Below, piece by piece: positions 33,561-44,932 of a stretch of DNA of 64,000 bases; the first letter of the stretch is position 1, and every line of letters starts with the position of its first letter. The DNA is from Annona cherimola (taxonomy: Eukaryota; Streptophyta; Magnoliopsida; Magnoliales; Annonaceae): positions 34,079,452 to 34,143,451 of the forward strand of contig CM059972.1 in assembly GCA_030490835.1 (NCBI GenBank), written 5' to 3'. Under the pieces are notes generated by a model that worked only from the letters and a program-made list of their open reading frames with translations, was not told where the DNA came from and made no database searches. The translations under genes were made by a program, and so were the position numbers.

Positions 33561-34943
33561 ACATGCCTATGTGGAGAAAATGAAGAGAAAAGGTTTGACA
33601 GACTTTTCTGTGGATGAGCAAGGTATGTATTGATACGAAGGTCGCTTATGCATACCTAGTACAACTGAGTTGAAGGAGCAAATTCTTAAGGAAACACATT
33701 TCTCACCCTTTTCCATTCATCCAGGAGGCACTAAGATGTATCAGGATCTCAAGAAACCATATTGGTGGAATAATATGAAAAGAGAGATCGCTGAATATGT
33801 AGCCAAGTGCCTAACTTGCCAAAGAGTGAAAGCTGATCATCAAAAGGTATCTGGAAAATTACAATCTCTGGAAGTTCCCGAGTGGAAATGGGATGATATT
33901 ACTATGGATTTTATTGAAGGACTACCTAGACTCAGCTTGGGAAAGATTCTATATGGGTAATCGTTGATCGATTATCTAAAGTTGCTCATTTTATATCGAT
34001 AAAAAGAACATACACAGCAGAGAGGTTAGCCAAAGTCTAATATAAGGAGATAGTATGACTACATGGAGTGCCTAAATCAATAGTTTTTGATCGGGACACA
34101 ACATTCACATCTCGATTCTGAAAAAGTTTGCACGAAACCCTAGGCACCCAACTCAAGTTCAGTACCGCTTTTCATCCCCAGATAGATGGACAGACAGAGC
34201 GAGTCAATCAGATCATCAAGGATATGCTTCGTATGTGCACTTAAGAATTTGGTGGTTCGTGGGCTGAATATGTATCTATAGCTGAATTTGCATATAATTA
34301 CAGCTATCAGTCTAGTATTCAAATGGCTCCATTTGAGGCGTTGTATGGACGTCGATGTCGAACGCCGTTGAACTGTGATGAAGTTGGAGAAAAGAAGCTA
34401 GCCCCAGATTTGTCTCAGAAAATGGCAGACAAAGTACAAATTCGTCGCCAGTGTATACTCACAGCCCAGAGTCAGCAGAAGAGTTATATAGATTGTAAAA
34501 GAAAAGATCTAAATATCCAAGTTGGTGAACATGTATTCATCAAAGTGACGCCATTCAAGGGAGCTACGAGATTTGGAAAAAGGGGTAAGCTGAATCCCAA
34601 GTATATTGGACCATTTGAAGTGTTGGAGAAAATTGGAAAGTTAACTTATAGGATTGCTTTACCTCCGGCACTTGCCTTAGTACACAATGTTTTTCATATT
34701 TCCATGCTTAGGAAATATGTAGCAGATCCAAGCCATGTACTGGTAGCAGAAAGCCTACTGATCCAAGATCACTTGAATTATGAGGAAAGACCTATTAGAA
34801 TCTTGGATTATAAGATACAGAAGCTTCGGAATAGAGAAATAGAATATGTAAAGATTCAGTGGAATCGATATTCCGAAGGCGAAGCTACATAGGAATTAAG
34901 GGAGGAAGTAGAAAGGAAATTCCTCCAGTTATTTAATGAATAA
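33561..34943 (+). pseudogene. B copy 1: integrase and chromodomain remnant
   Basis: The zinc-binding part reads [17 protein letters not shown]...CLTCQRVKADH. The core contains TMDFIEGLP, then after a frameshift near 33935 the second aspartate segment (FDRDTTFTS) and PQIDGQTE. The C-terminal part (34323-34892) holds APFEALYGRRCRTPL, GKLNPKYIGPFEVLEKIG and the chromodomain-like IQWNRYSEGEAT. Stops include TGA at 33632 (CGA in copy 2), several between 33960 and 34320, and TAG at 34890 (TGG in copy 2). It cannot be active. Confidence 0.85.
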
Positions 34944-34966
34944 ATAGTTTCAGGACGAAACCTATT

Positions 34967-34982
34967 ATAAGGGGAGGAGGAT
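34967..34982 (+). other. PPT of B copy 1
   Basis: The purine tract ATAAGGGGAGGAGGAT abuts the LTR start TGTGAAACC. Copy 2 has the equivalent at about 44953-44968, and E1 has one on the other strand at about 51947-51960. Confidence 0.85.
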
Positions 34983-36454
34983 TGTGAAACCCTAGTTTGT
35001 ATAGAAGTCATGTAAATGATATTGAATGAACTATGTATGAATGATGTATTCATATTTGAAGTATTTGCAATTTTTAAGTTTTTCAATTAGGTCATCTGTG
35101 TGAATAATTGTTTAAATTTATTAAGTGAAGATAACGTGGTTTATTATGATTGAAATATCATATTAAATATGGATAAATATTAGCATGCCATAAAAAGTCT
35201 AATTAAATCTCATAAGTGATTAATGAAGATTAGGAGGTTAATTATAGAACCAAGTTGAGAAAATATTGAAAAATTCATAACTTGGAGACCTTAAGTCGGA
35301 TTAAGGTGAAATTTGAGGGGGAAGCATATAATTTTATGCTTAATCTCATTGAAAAATTAGATTTTGAAAATTTTGATGAAAATTGATCATCACCGTTCAA
35401 AACTTAAACTGATGATAACTTGGGCTAGAAAGATCGGATTGAGAAGAAATTTGAAATGAACGTCTAAAATTATGAAATCAATGTTTTGGATGGATTTGAT
35501 CATGCAAATGATTAATGTATTAAGGTTTCACGAAATTTTGATTGGGGATTTTGATTTTTCCAATCGTAAAGTAAATGCCATTTATGATGAAATTGAATAA
35601 AATAAACAAATGAAAGAAGACAAATTTGAGGTGTAGGGTATTATGTAATTTATTAAAAATTAGAAAATCACAGCAATTATCTCTTAATTAAATGCATAAT
35701 TTATGGGTCAAATGGAAAATGGAATAGGTGGCAGATTATGGATGTCCAAACAGCCTTATAGTTGGATTTTTGGAATTTTTTAATAATAAAATGTATACCC
35801 AAAGTCAACAAGGAGTTAATGTGGATAATTTTGCATTAAATTTAAGTGAAATTCGGATTTATTAGGAGCTGATCTACACTGTTGAATGGAAGATGAAAAA
35901 GTGGACAGCAACATGCCCTTTGGGTGATGTGGACAGTTTTTGTAGCTCAAGGCATACTTTATGATTTTTTATTAACCTAAATTGACCCTAAATGCCCTAC
36001 TCTACTAGATAATTAAATGAGTGATTAATTGAAGCTGTGAAAAAATTTATTATGATAAGATCATCTGCTGCAAAGTTGGGACGTGGACAGGCATAAAAAA
36101 ATGGGCAGAAAATGGTGACCGTTCAAGTGGCCAAAAAAGTGATATTTATATTTTTTTAAAATTTGTAAAATGCATAGATAATTATCTTAGGTAATAGGGG
36201 ATGTAAATGTGCATTTATTAATTGCATAAATTTGTTGAAAAATGGGAGAATAGCAGCTGATGGTGGACGTGCAACAGATGGACAACCTTGTGATGATTTA
36301 ATGCAATGGATAATTAGTGAATTTATAATTAAGAAAAAAATAATTTTAATGGCCCACAAGCTGCCATGTCATCTAAGAGGATAGGAATGCATTGGAAATT
36401 GCATAGATGATGTGGCATGTGGGGCCCATTTTCTGGAAATTTCCAGCTAATTGC

Positions 36455-36461
36455 ATATAAG
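36455..36461 (+). promoter_or_regulatory. TATA box of B middle LTR
   Basis: GCATATAAGC lies about 1.47 kb into the LTR. The right LTR has the same at 46461-46467. A donor-like ACAAGTAAGTAG lies about 200 bases downstream (GT at 36658 and 46668). Confidence 0.55.
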
Positions 36462-37844
36462 CAAGGGGACGGCCAAGCATAGGGCTGGGTACTTAGAAAA
36501 AAATCTGCATTTTGAGTCTTCATTTCAGCAGCACCCCACGTCCCCCTTTTTCACCCCTTTCAAACCCAAAAATTTAGTGAAGAAACAAAGAAAGAAAAGG
36601 AGTTAAGAAGAAGAAGCTTGCTTGAGAAAAGGAGAAGTGAAGTAGCACTCAATACAAGTAAGTAGATGATTTGAGTTGAGTGATTCTAATTCAGTTTTTC
36701 TAATTTAATTTGTGAGCTATGCATGTGTTTCATAATGGAACTTTTAATGAAGAGTTATGATGTTTTTCATTTGGGAATTTAATGATAGTTTATAGCAAGT
36801 AGTATAGTTAAGAGTTAGAAGTAAGTAGGAAGTGATTTGTGTGATATATATGCTTCAACACTAGCTTAAATATGCTAAAAAATTGTGTTTTAAGTTGCTG
36901 TTTGAATTAGTGAATTTAATCATGTGATAATTCATGAATTAGTGTTGGTTATATCTGAAATTTAGCATGTGTTGTGAAGTATAGAAGGTAAGCTAGTTAA
37001 GATTTCTTCTAAGACCCGAAATTCACTCCTAAATGATGAAAATGATATATGAAATGATTTAAATAAATTATGGATGAAATGTAGGGTAAAATAACCTAGA
37101 TATAGGACACTTTGGACGTGAATAAGGACATCACAGAAACTGCCTAAATTCGGATTTTAACCGAAGTGAAAAGTGGACGTCCAAATGGTGTAAACGGGTA
37201 CCCTATACATGTGGAAAATGTTGCTGTTTTGCAAATAAATTATATATGGAGTTTAAATATGTGAAAATGCATTGAAATTAGGTCAAAGAAATTGAGATAA
37301 ATTTCCAGAATTAAACAGATAAAAATCTGTTTATGCTGGAGTATCAAAAGAGACGTATAAAGTGTGGGAATTGGATATCAAAGTGGCTGTTCTTGTAATT
37401 TCGAGAATTGTGAATTAAAAATTCATAAAAATTCATTAATTAGGTGTTAAATTAAGTGAATAAACTTTATGAATTAGTGGATAAGTTGTTGATTTGAAAA
37501 AGTTTAAGAAATATATGAATTAGACGCAGTTAGACGTACATATGTGAAGCAATGCACATGATAAAAGGATAAATACATTATGTGAAATATTAAAATGCAA
37601 AAATATGTTAAAATATGATGGAAAAACGTTAAATGAATTTCTGAATTAATAATCTCTAATTTTGAGATTATTATATGGGAATTTAATATGAGGCATAATG
37701 AATAATTTAGATACGTAAGTGTAAAGTACGCATACCCGACTTGGAGATTGAACGGGTTATGAATATATATATGGAAATGGGTTGGAAAACTAAATAAATT
37801 CAAGCAAATAGAATTTATATAGAATTTATGTTATTCTATCATAG

Positions 37845-37889
37845 GCAAAAGAAAGGAAAAGGTTGATCCGGGAAGCTCTCACGAACAAG
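37845..37889 (+). other. Candidate 45-nt micro-exon in B middle LTR
   Basis: It is preceded by the acceptor-like TTATTCTATCATAG and followed by the donor GTAAGTAAGC (GT at 37890). The right LTR has the same 45-nt unit at 47926-47970. Family E has a 39-nt version with the same flanks. Splicing is inferred. Confidence 0.42.
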
Positions 37890-38860
37890 GTAAGTAAGCA
37901 ACTTTTCTGAATGAATTTCTATTTATTAAAATTTCTTTGAAATAATTGTAAAAGATGTTTTAACTGCTTTTCTTGATTTAACAAATGTTATTTGAAATTT
38001 ATTTCTAAATTTTTAAGGATGACCATTCCTTAGTTCACTAGATATTTCAAATTGATTTATATAACTACTTTGTGATAAATGAAAACTGTTGTCCTGTGAT
38101 ATAATGTGTGAAAAATCATGCTAGCATGTCATGGATAAATTCATTTGCACAATGCATAAGGTTCACCTTAAAGGAATAAGCGGACCGATTGTCCCCCTTT
38201 GGTGTTACCGAGTCGCTAAAATAGGCCAAGGGCCGGCGGCGTCTCCTTGTGTGAAAGGAGATGAAGACGGATGGTCGCCTAGCTAGCCTCCATCTTAAGG
38301 GATCATGATTCATTCATTACAGTATCATTGTATATCCTCGAGGGGGTATAAGGTTGCTTTCCCTGATGATTTTAAATAAAAGATTTCTGCTCCGCAGGTA
38401 GCTGATCACTTGATAAGTGTCTCTACTAAATGCAGAGAAACCTTTTTGTTGAAAAAGATTTCCTTTAAAATGATTTTCTTGGAAATATATAATGCTTGCT
38501 TATTAGGTATACAACTCACGTTTTTATTTTCCAAACCCATAGACAGGTGAATGAAGAGACTCGGCAGAGGAACAAATAAAATATCATTTTAGCAAGAGAA
38601 TAACTTTTGCAGTCATGATGATATAGTAGAATTTATGCTGAATGAATGTAATTAAGTTGTTGTTTTCATAAGGACAACTATGATTATAACATGCAGTGAC
38701 ATCTGATTTAGGAAAATGTTGAAATGTTTCTGATTTACTTGCATCATTGTATGTTGAATGGATAGAAATGACTTAGTTACTATCTGAGATATAATTAAGA
38801 GGAAATAAACTCTTATGAAAACATATTAAATTGGATAATTGTCCGTTAAAAACCTGCCGT

Positions 38861-38885
38861 GTGACAAAGCAACAATCTTGATCAC
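38861..38885 (+). other. U5 hairpin, B middle LTR (diverged)
   Basis: GTGACAAAG and CTTGATCAC surround GCAACAAT. Relative to the other B LTRs one stem pair changes from G-C to A-T on both sides, and one pair is lost. Confidence 0.45.
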
Positions 38886-38956
38886 GTTTACCAGTCAATA
38901 CCGATCCCGAGATAGGGCTCAAGATGTGACGCTCGGGTTGGGGGCGCCATAGAGCT

Positions 38957-38968
38957 TGGTATCAGAGC
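38957..38968 (+). other. PBS of B copy 2
   Basis: TGGTATCAGAGC lies five bases after the LTR end, as in copy 1. Confidence 0.9.
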
Positions 38969-39138
38969 ATGGACTGGTAAATAGGCGTTGAAAAGTCTAA
39001 GTTTAAGGATAAAACATGATATATATGATTCTAAGAGAATTTTATAAGTCATTATATTGATATGTGATGATGTGTTGTAAAATGATTTGCAATGTGTTAT
39101 TTTTAGTAGATAACTAATGCAGTTATATATTTGAACAG

Positions 39139-39918
39139 ATGGCCGATAAGGGAAAACGAGTGATGAGTGCAAAAGAGTTAAAGAAGGAGATGGAAGAAGA
39201 AAAGAAACAAAAAATCAAAGAGAGTATTAATAGGTGCTTAGAATCACAATGTGATGCAGATCTTTTTTCATCAGCACCTCCAGGTTTTTCTCCTATACAG
39301 CATCCACCTTATCTGCAGAATAGATCCCAGGAGAGGCCAAACATTGTGGAGTCTAGCAGCAGGGCTCCTAGAGCTGAGGGTATATCGGCTTATCATTCTG
39401 GATCTTTAGGAACCTTTAGTACGCCCATAGATTTTATATCTCCTCAGGAAGTGCAGCGGTTTTGGAATAGTACTCCAGCACTTGTACCCCCTACTTCGGG
39501 ACCTTGGTATAAATTTGAAGGTGGATATCTCCAATTCCGTTATGGAAAGACTTGGGAGAGCATTCGACAGAGGGAAAAAGATATGGTTCCTTTTATAGAG
39601 GAGAGTCATGCTAGAGGATTTATAGAGCCACCTGAATCTACTCCCCGTCCTGGTGAAGTTATGATCCATATGGATAGAAGTACAGGTAAATTATTTTCAA
39701 TGGCAGCACCATTACGGTATCTTGAACCAGTAGTAGATGAAGAAGAAAATGGTAATGAAAGTGAAAGCAGCAGTGATAGTAGTGATAATAATGATAATGA
39801 TGGAGGAGGAAACAATCATGCTTGGTCCGATACTAGCTCTATTATAGAGGAACCTACCGAGGTATCTCCTAGGCATAAGCGTTATCATTACTTTGGTAGG
39901 AGAGCGGGTAGGCGTTGA
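39139..39918 (+). CDS. B copy 2 ORF0: intact 259-residue ORF before gag, unknown function
   Basis: This complete ORF lies between PBS and gag, where chromoviruses normally have only leader. I do not recognise the protein. Visible parts: a charged lysine/glutamate-rich N-terminal helix (residues 4-33); a proline-rich stretch (45-60); a serine/arginine patch (70-85); an aromatic core (108-145, with GPWYKFEGGYLQFRYGKTW); an acidic Ser/Asp/Asn tract (200-231); and a basic tail (245-259, RHKRYHYFGRRAGRR) that could bind nucleic acid or act as a nuclear signal. There is no signal peptide, membrane segment or cysteine cluster. The ATG directly follows an acceptor-like TTTGAACAG with an upstream ACTAAT, so it may begin a spliced mRNA. 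E1 and C, both chromodomain-type elements with the 5' internal region present, lack it. It could be captured host sequence or a lineage-specific gene. Confidence 0.65.
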   Translation: MADKGKRVMSAKELKKEMEEEKKQKIKESINRCLESQCDADLFSSAPPGFSPIQHPPYLQNRSQERPNIVESSSRAPRAEGISAYHSGSLGTFSTPIDFISPQEVQRFWNSTPALVPPTSGPWYKFEGGYLQFRYGKTWESIRQREKDMVPFIEESHARGFIEPPESTPRPGEVMIHMDRSTGKLFSMAAPLRYLEPVVDEEENGNESESSSDSSDNNDNDGGGNNHAWSDTSSIIEEPTEVSPRHKRYHYFGRRAGRR

Positions 39919-40255
39919 GTTTTCTTTATTTTATGAACCTTAATATGTATAATTATGAGATCATAAGACTTTGCTAAGAAGTGTTGTACCTCTGTATAAG
40001 TGTGATGTATGTAATATATGAGTGTGATGCTGTAATATAATGTGTGATGTTAGGAACTAAGGGTTATGGAATGTATGATAGTATACGTTTGTTAATGTGA
40101 ATAATATGAAATATTGTGAATATGGATGGTTATGAATGCATGTGATGATGAATGTGCGAATTGATTTTTAATTCTATGCTGATAATTTATGTATGATGAT
40201 CTAACCCTAATTATAAATGAAAGATTATATACCTTTATATATTCAGAAAAGCATC
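39919..40255 (+). other. B copy 2: ORF0-gag spacer
   Basis: AT-rich and colinear with 12456-12792. It contains CTAACCCTAAT near 40201 as a possible branch site and ends CCTTTATATATTCAG (AG at 40245-40246), ten bases before the gag ATG. No ORF is supported. Confidence 0.45.
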
Positions 40256-41224
40256 ATGGTGGAAACAAGATCAGGAAGGACAACAAACAAGGGAAAAGAA
40301 GTTTTTCAGGAAATCCCTAGCCAACATGAGATGGGAGAAACTAGTAGACCAAAAAGGGCGGAACCTGAATCCAATAATGAAAGTTCAAGAACGCGACAAA
40401 GACGAGAGAGTGTAGGCCCAGAAAAAAATGTAGAAGAAGGAAGTGAGGCAAGGCAGGCACGGCTTATAGAGGAAAGGGTAGCAGCAGCAGTTAAGGAGGC
40501 AATGCAGCAGGCTACTCGTGATTGGGCAGCGTAGACAGCAGATATTATTCAAGGGTTGTGGGAAAGAACACAGCAGGCCCAGTTAGGTAGTACCAAAAGA
40601 GATAGAGCCATTCCGACGGCTGGCCCGACCCCCATGACAGCACCCACAGTAGATGAAAATCAGCTAATGGAAGCTGATAGAAAGGCGATTAATGCATTCT
40701 TGGCTCAGAGAGCCCCAAAATTTTCAGGAGAACCTGATCTGGTACAAGCGGAACAACGGATAACAGAGATTAAGAAATTATTTAGAATCTCTCTGTGTAA
40801 TGATCGGTAGAAGGTATTATGCGCTACACATTTATTGATCAAGGATACGCATGAATGGTGGGAAACGATGTTGGTCACGATGACACAACCAGAAGAGGTA
40901 TCATGGCCAACATTTGTTGAGGAGTTCAATAAGGAATACCTCCCTGTTGGTTTACAAAGTCAGAAAGTGATAGAATTTGAAAGGCTTTATCAGGGAAGAA
41001 TGTCTGTTACCGAATACGCTACTAAGTTTAATGTCTTAGTTCGATATGTGCCCTGGATTGCTAATGAGCCAAGTAATAAGGCACAAAGATTCCAACAAGG
41101 ACTGAGGCCGTATCTCAGAGGAAGCCTCGCTCCCTTGTTAATTAAAGATTATGCTTCGTGTCTTGAAAGAGCCAGAGCATTGGAAATTGAGGCATTAAGA
41201 ACACAGGAATTAAGGTTTGGATAA
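40256..41224 (+). pseudogene. gag: B copy 2 gag core
   Basis: Starts MVETRSGRTTNKGKEV at 40256. Its Retrotrans_gag core lies at about 40835-41200 (HEWWETMLVTMTQPEEVSWPTF, RMSVTEYATKFNVLVRYVPW, LAPLLIKDYASCLERARALE). TAG codons at 40532 and 40808 correspond to CAG in copy 1. The frame ends in TAA at 41222-41224, a stop also present in copy 1, so it predates the duplication. Reading resumes in the same frame at 41228 with the zinc-knuckle region. Confidence 0.87.
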
Positions 41225-41227
41225 AAA

Positions 41228-42037
41228 ATGTTTGGTTTTGGAACAAAGGAAACTGAATTAGGAAGAGAAAGGGGTAAGAAGGGAAATGTAAAGAGAGGAA
41301 AAGGAGCTCCAAAGAAGAAACTCCCGCCTTTGTACAGAAAATGTCAAAGGCGACATTCAGGCGAATGCCTAAAAGGATCAAATCGTTGCTATAAATGCGG
41401 GCAAGAAGGCCATATAGCCAAGGAATGCAGAGCGGGTGAAGCAAAGGTCATTAACTGTTATATTTGTTACCAAAGAGGACATATCGCTCCGAATTTTCCG
41501 AATAAAGCACCAACATCCCAAGGTTGTGGAAGACCCGCACAGCTCAGGATACCGGGAACAGCAAATAGGCAGGGAACTACTACGAATCCGGTACATGTGG
41601 ATGCTTTGACTCAGACTGAATCTCAGGAACAAAAAGAGAAGGTGGTCACAGGTATGGTTTATATTTTAGGAAATTCGGCAATTGCTTTGTTTGATTTTGG
41701 TGCTAGTCACTCATTCATAGCATGTCAATTTGTGGCCACCCATGCACTACCGGTAGAGGAAACCAATGAGATAATTCATGTAGAGTCCCCTGTATATCGG
41801 TTAGCCAGTGTTAGCCAAGTATGCAAAGCATGCCCAATTAGGATAGGATCATTGATTTTAGAAGCCAATTTGATCCTATTACCTATGACAGAATTTGATG
41901 TGATATTGGGTATGGATTGGTTGAGTCAGTGGGGAGCTACAATTGATTGCAAAAATAAGAAGGTTCAGTTAGAAAAAGCTCCAGAAAAAGAGATAGTCAT
42001 TGGAAAGCTAAGAAGCCAGAAACCACTACGATATTAA
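41228..42037 (+). pseudogene. B copy 2: gag zinc knuckles and protease
   Basis: The first knuckle, CYKCGQEGHIAKEC, is intact. The second, CYICYQRGHIAPNF, lacks its last cysteine, where E1 keeps CFICGQVGHISFDC. The protease loop is ALFDFGASHSFIA, followed by ILLPMTEFDVILGMDWLSQWGATIDC, the normal chromovirus protease C-terminal part. The frame ends in TAA at 42035-42037, and RT continues in another frame, exactly as in copy 1. The missing cysteine and altered DFGA suggest the common ancestor was already defective. Confidence 0.87.
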
Positions 42038-42045
42038 TATCATTC

Positions 42046-43372
42046 ATGAAAGCGGTCAAAATGATTCACCAAAGGTGCCAAGCTTATTTGGTATCAATTA
42101 ATGTAGAGAAAGGCATGGAGTTAGAAATAAATCAAATTCCAGTGGTTAAAGAATTTCCTGATGTATTTCCAAAGGAATTGACCATGTTACCTCCGCAAAG
42201 GGAAATGGATATGACTATTGATATCATACCAGGTACAACCCCAATCTCAAAGGCTCCATAGAGAATGGCACCGGCTGAAATGAATGAGTTGAGAACTCAA
42301 ATACAGGAGTCGTTAGATAAAGGTTTATCAGACCAAGTGAAAAATAAATACCCATTGCCCAGAATTGATAATTTGTTTGATCAATTACAAGGAGCTACCT
42401 CATTTTCTAAGATTGATTTACAGTTAGGGTATCATTAGTTAAGAATATGTCCGACCGATGTTCATAAAACAGCTTTTCGAACTAGGTATGGACATTATGA
42501 ATTTTTAGTGAGACCTTTTGGGCTCACTAATGCCCCTGCTGTATTCATGGATATGATGAATAGGGTATTTCAGGACTATCTTAATCAATTTGTGGTGGTA
42601 TTTATCGATGATGTTCTGATTTACTCAAAGACTGAGAAAGAACATGAATTTCATTTGCGTAAGGTATTGGAAAGGCTGAGAAGAGAGAAATTGTATGCTA
42701 AGCTAAAGAAGTGTGAATTTTGGTTGAAACAAATAGGATTTCTGGGTCACATAATAACAGAACAAGGGATTCAAGTTGATCCCCAAAAGATTGAAGCAAT
42801 TTTGTAATGGCAAAGGCCGACAACCATTACAGAAATTCGAAGTTTTCTTGGCTTAGCAGGGTATTCTAGAAGATTTGTTGAAGGATTTTCTCAATTATCG
42901 GCTCCATTAACAAAGTTGACTCGCAAAGGAGTCAGGTACGTATGGTTTGAGGAATGTGAGCGCAATTTTCAGGAATTAAAGCAGCGGTTAGTGGAAGCAC
43001 CTATTTTAACCCTACCTGAAGGAAATGATGTTTTTGTGGTATATAGTGATGCCTCAAGAAAAGGTTTGGGTTGTGTATTAATACAAAGAGGCAAGGTGAT
43101 AGCTTATGCATCACGACAGTTGAAGACCAATGAGGTTAATTACCCCACTCATGATTCGAAATTAGCAGCTGTGGTGTTTGCCTTAAAAATATGGAGACAT
43201 TACCTGTATGGTACTAGGTGTGAAATTTATACAGATCATAAAAGCCTTAAGTATATTTTCACACAAAAGAAATTGAACATGAGACAAAGGAGATGGCTTG
43301 AGTTATTAAAAGATTATGATTTGAAGTACTATATCATCCAGGTAAGGCAAACGTAGTAGCTAATGCATTGAG
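42046..43372 (+). pseudogene. B copy 2: reverse transcriptase (with 95-bp deletion) and RNaseH
   Basis: The RT linker (VVKEFPDVFPKELTMLPPQR) is followed by a deletion at about 42336. Relative to copy 1, 95 bases are missing between two AGTG tetramers, which removes the SPWGAPVLF and CIDYRELNK motifs and shifts the frame. The rest includes [22 protein letters not shown] and [12 protein letters not shown]. RNaseH is readable at 42916-43356 ([25 protein letters not shown]). Other damage: TAG at 42259, stops near 42430 and 42806, and a one-base loss near 43325. Confidence 0.88.
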
Positions 43373-44932
43373 CAAAAATGTCAGCATGGCGCATCTTATC
43401 ACAAAACTTGAAGGGTTGCTTCAGGAAATAAGACAGTTAGAATTGATTGTATGTCCCCCTGGAGTTCAAACAAGGTTATCACAAATATACATACAGTCAT
43501 CGTTGTTTGATCAAATTAAATCTGCACAGCAACAAGATGCAGATCTACATGCCTATGTGGAGAAAATGAAGAGAAAAGGATTGACAGAATTTTCTGTGGA
43601 TGAGCAAGGTATGTATCGATACAAAGGTCGCTTACGTATACCTAGTACAACTGAGTTGAAGGAGCAAATTATTAAGGAAGCACATTTTTCACCCTTTCCA
43701 TTCATCCAGGAGGCACTAAGATGTATCAGGATCTCAAGAAAGCATATTGGTGGAATAATATGAAAAGAGAGATCGCTGAATATGTAGCCAAGTGCCTAAC
43801 TTTCCAAAGAGTGAAAGCTGATCATCAAAAGGTATCTGGAAAATTACAATCTCTGGAAGTTCCCGAGTGGAAATGGGATGATATTACTATGGATTTTATT
43901 GAAGGACTACCTAAGAATCATCTTGGGAATGATTCTATATGGGTAATCGTTGATCGATCATCTAAAGTTGCTCATTTTATACCGATAAAAAGAACATACA
44001 CAGCAGAGAGGTTAGCCAAAGTCTACTATAAGGAGATAGTACGACTACATGGAGTGCCTAAATCAATAGTTTCCGATCGGGACACAACATTCACATCTCG
44101 ATTCTGGAAAAGTTTGCACGAAACCCTAGGCACCCAACTCAAGTTCAGTACCACTTTTCATCCCCAAATAGATGGACAGATAGAGCGAGTCAATCAGATC
44201 ATCGAGGATATGCTTCGTATGTGCACTTTAGAATTTGGTGGTTCGTGGGATGAATATGTATCTATAGCTGAATTTGCATATAATAACAACTATCAGTCTA
44301 GTATTCAAATGGCTCCATTTGAGGCGTTGTATGGACGTCGATGTCGAACGCCGTTGAACTGTGATGAAGTTGGAGAAAAGAAGCTAGCCCCAGATTTGTC
44401 TAAGAAAATGGCAGACAAAGTACAAATTCGTCGCCAGTGTATACTCACAGCCCAGAGTCGGCAGAAGAGTTATATAGTTTGTAAAAGAAAAGATCTAAAT
44501 ATCCAAGTTGGTGAACATGTATTCATCAAAGTGACGCCATTCAAGGGAGCTACGAGATTTGGAAAAAGGGGTAAGCTGAATCCCAAGTATATTGGACCAT
44601 TTGAAGTGTTGGAGAAAATTGGAAAGTTAACTTATAGGATTGCTTTACCTCCGGCACTTGCCTTAGTACACAATGTTTTTCATATTTCCATGCTTAGGAA
44701 ATATGTAGCAGATCCAAGCCATGTACTGGTAGCAGAAAGCCTACTGATCCAAGATCACTTGAATTATGAGGAAAGACCTATTAGAATCTTGGATTATAAG
44801 ATACAGAAGCTTCGGAATAGAGAAATAGAATATGTAAAGATTCAGTGGAATCGATATTCCGAAGGCGAAGCTATATGGGAATTAAGGGAGGAAGTAGAAA
44901 GGAAATTCCTCCAGTTATTTAAAGAATAAACG
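43373..44932 (+). pseudogene. B copy 2: integrase and chromodomain, mostly open
   Basis: A 402-codon open stretch (43721-44929) covers most of integrase. CLTFQRVKADH shows a cysteine to phenylalanine change in the HHCC zinc site. Catalytic residues D, D and E are present in TMDFIEGLP, SDRDTTFTS and PQIDGQIERVNQ. The C-terminal part has APFEALYGRRCRTPL and GKLNPKYIGPFEVLEKIG and ends in a chromodomain-like IQWNRYSEGEAIWELREEVE. Chromodomains of this class target integration to particular chromatin. A frameshift near 43700 separates it from the RNaseH-integrase linker. Confidence 0.88.

Larger units (their letters stand above)
34983..38951 (+). mobile_element. Element B shared middle LTR (3969 bp)
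   Basis: It starts TGTGAAACCCTAG after the copy 1 PPT and ends GGGCGCCATA before the copy 2 PBS (terminal CA changed to TA). It is both the 3' LTR of copy 1 and the 5' LTR of copy 2. At about 4 kb it is long for an LTR. No supported ORF lies inside it. Landmarks: TATA at 36455-36461, donor-like GTAAGT at 36658, candidate micro-exon 37845-37889, acceptor-like CTGCTCCGCAG ending 38397, U5 hairpin 38861-38885. Confidence 0.92.

Noticed and set aside
34983..38951. Possible hidden gene inside the long B LTR
   Set aside because: The longest open stretches are short, AT-rich, differ between the two complete LTRs and show no domain.
39139..39918. Using the two ORF0 copies to claim purifying selection
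   Set aside because: Most of the differences I compared are amino-acid changing and both copies are in dead elements, so the pair cannot show selection.
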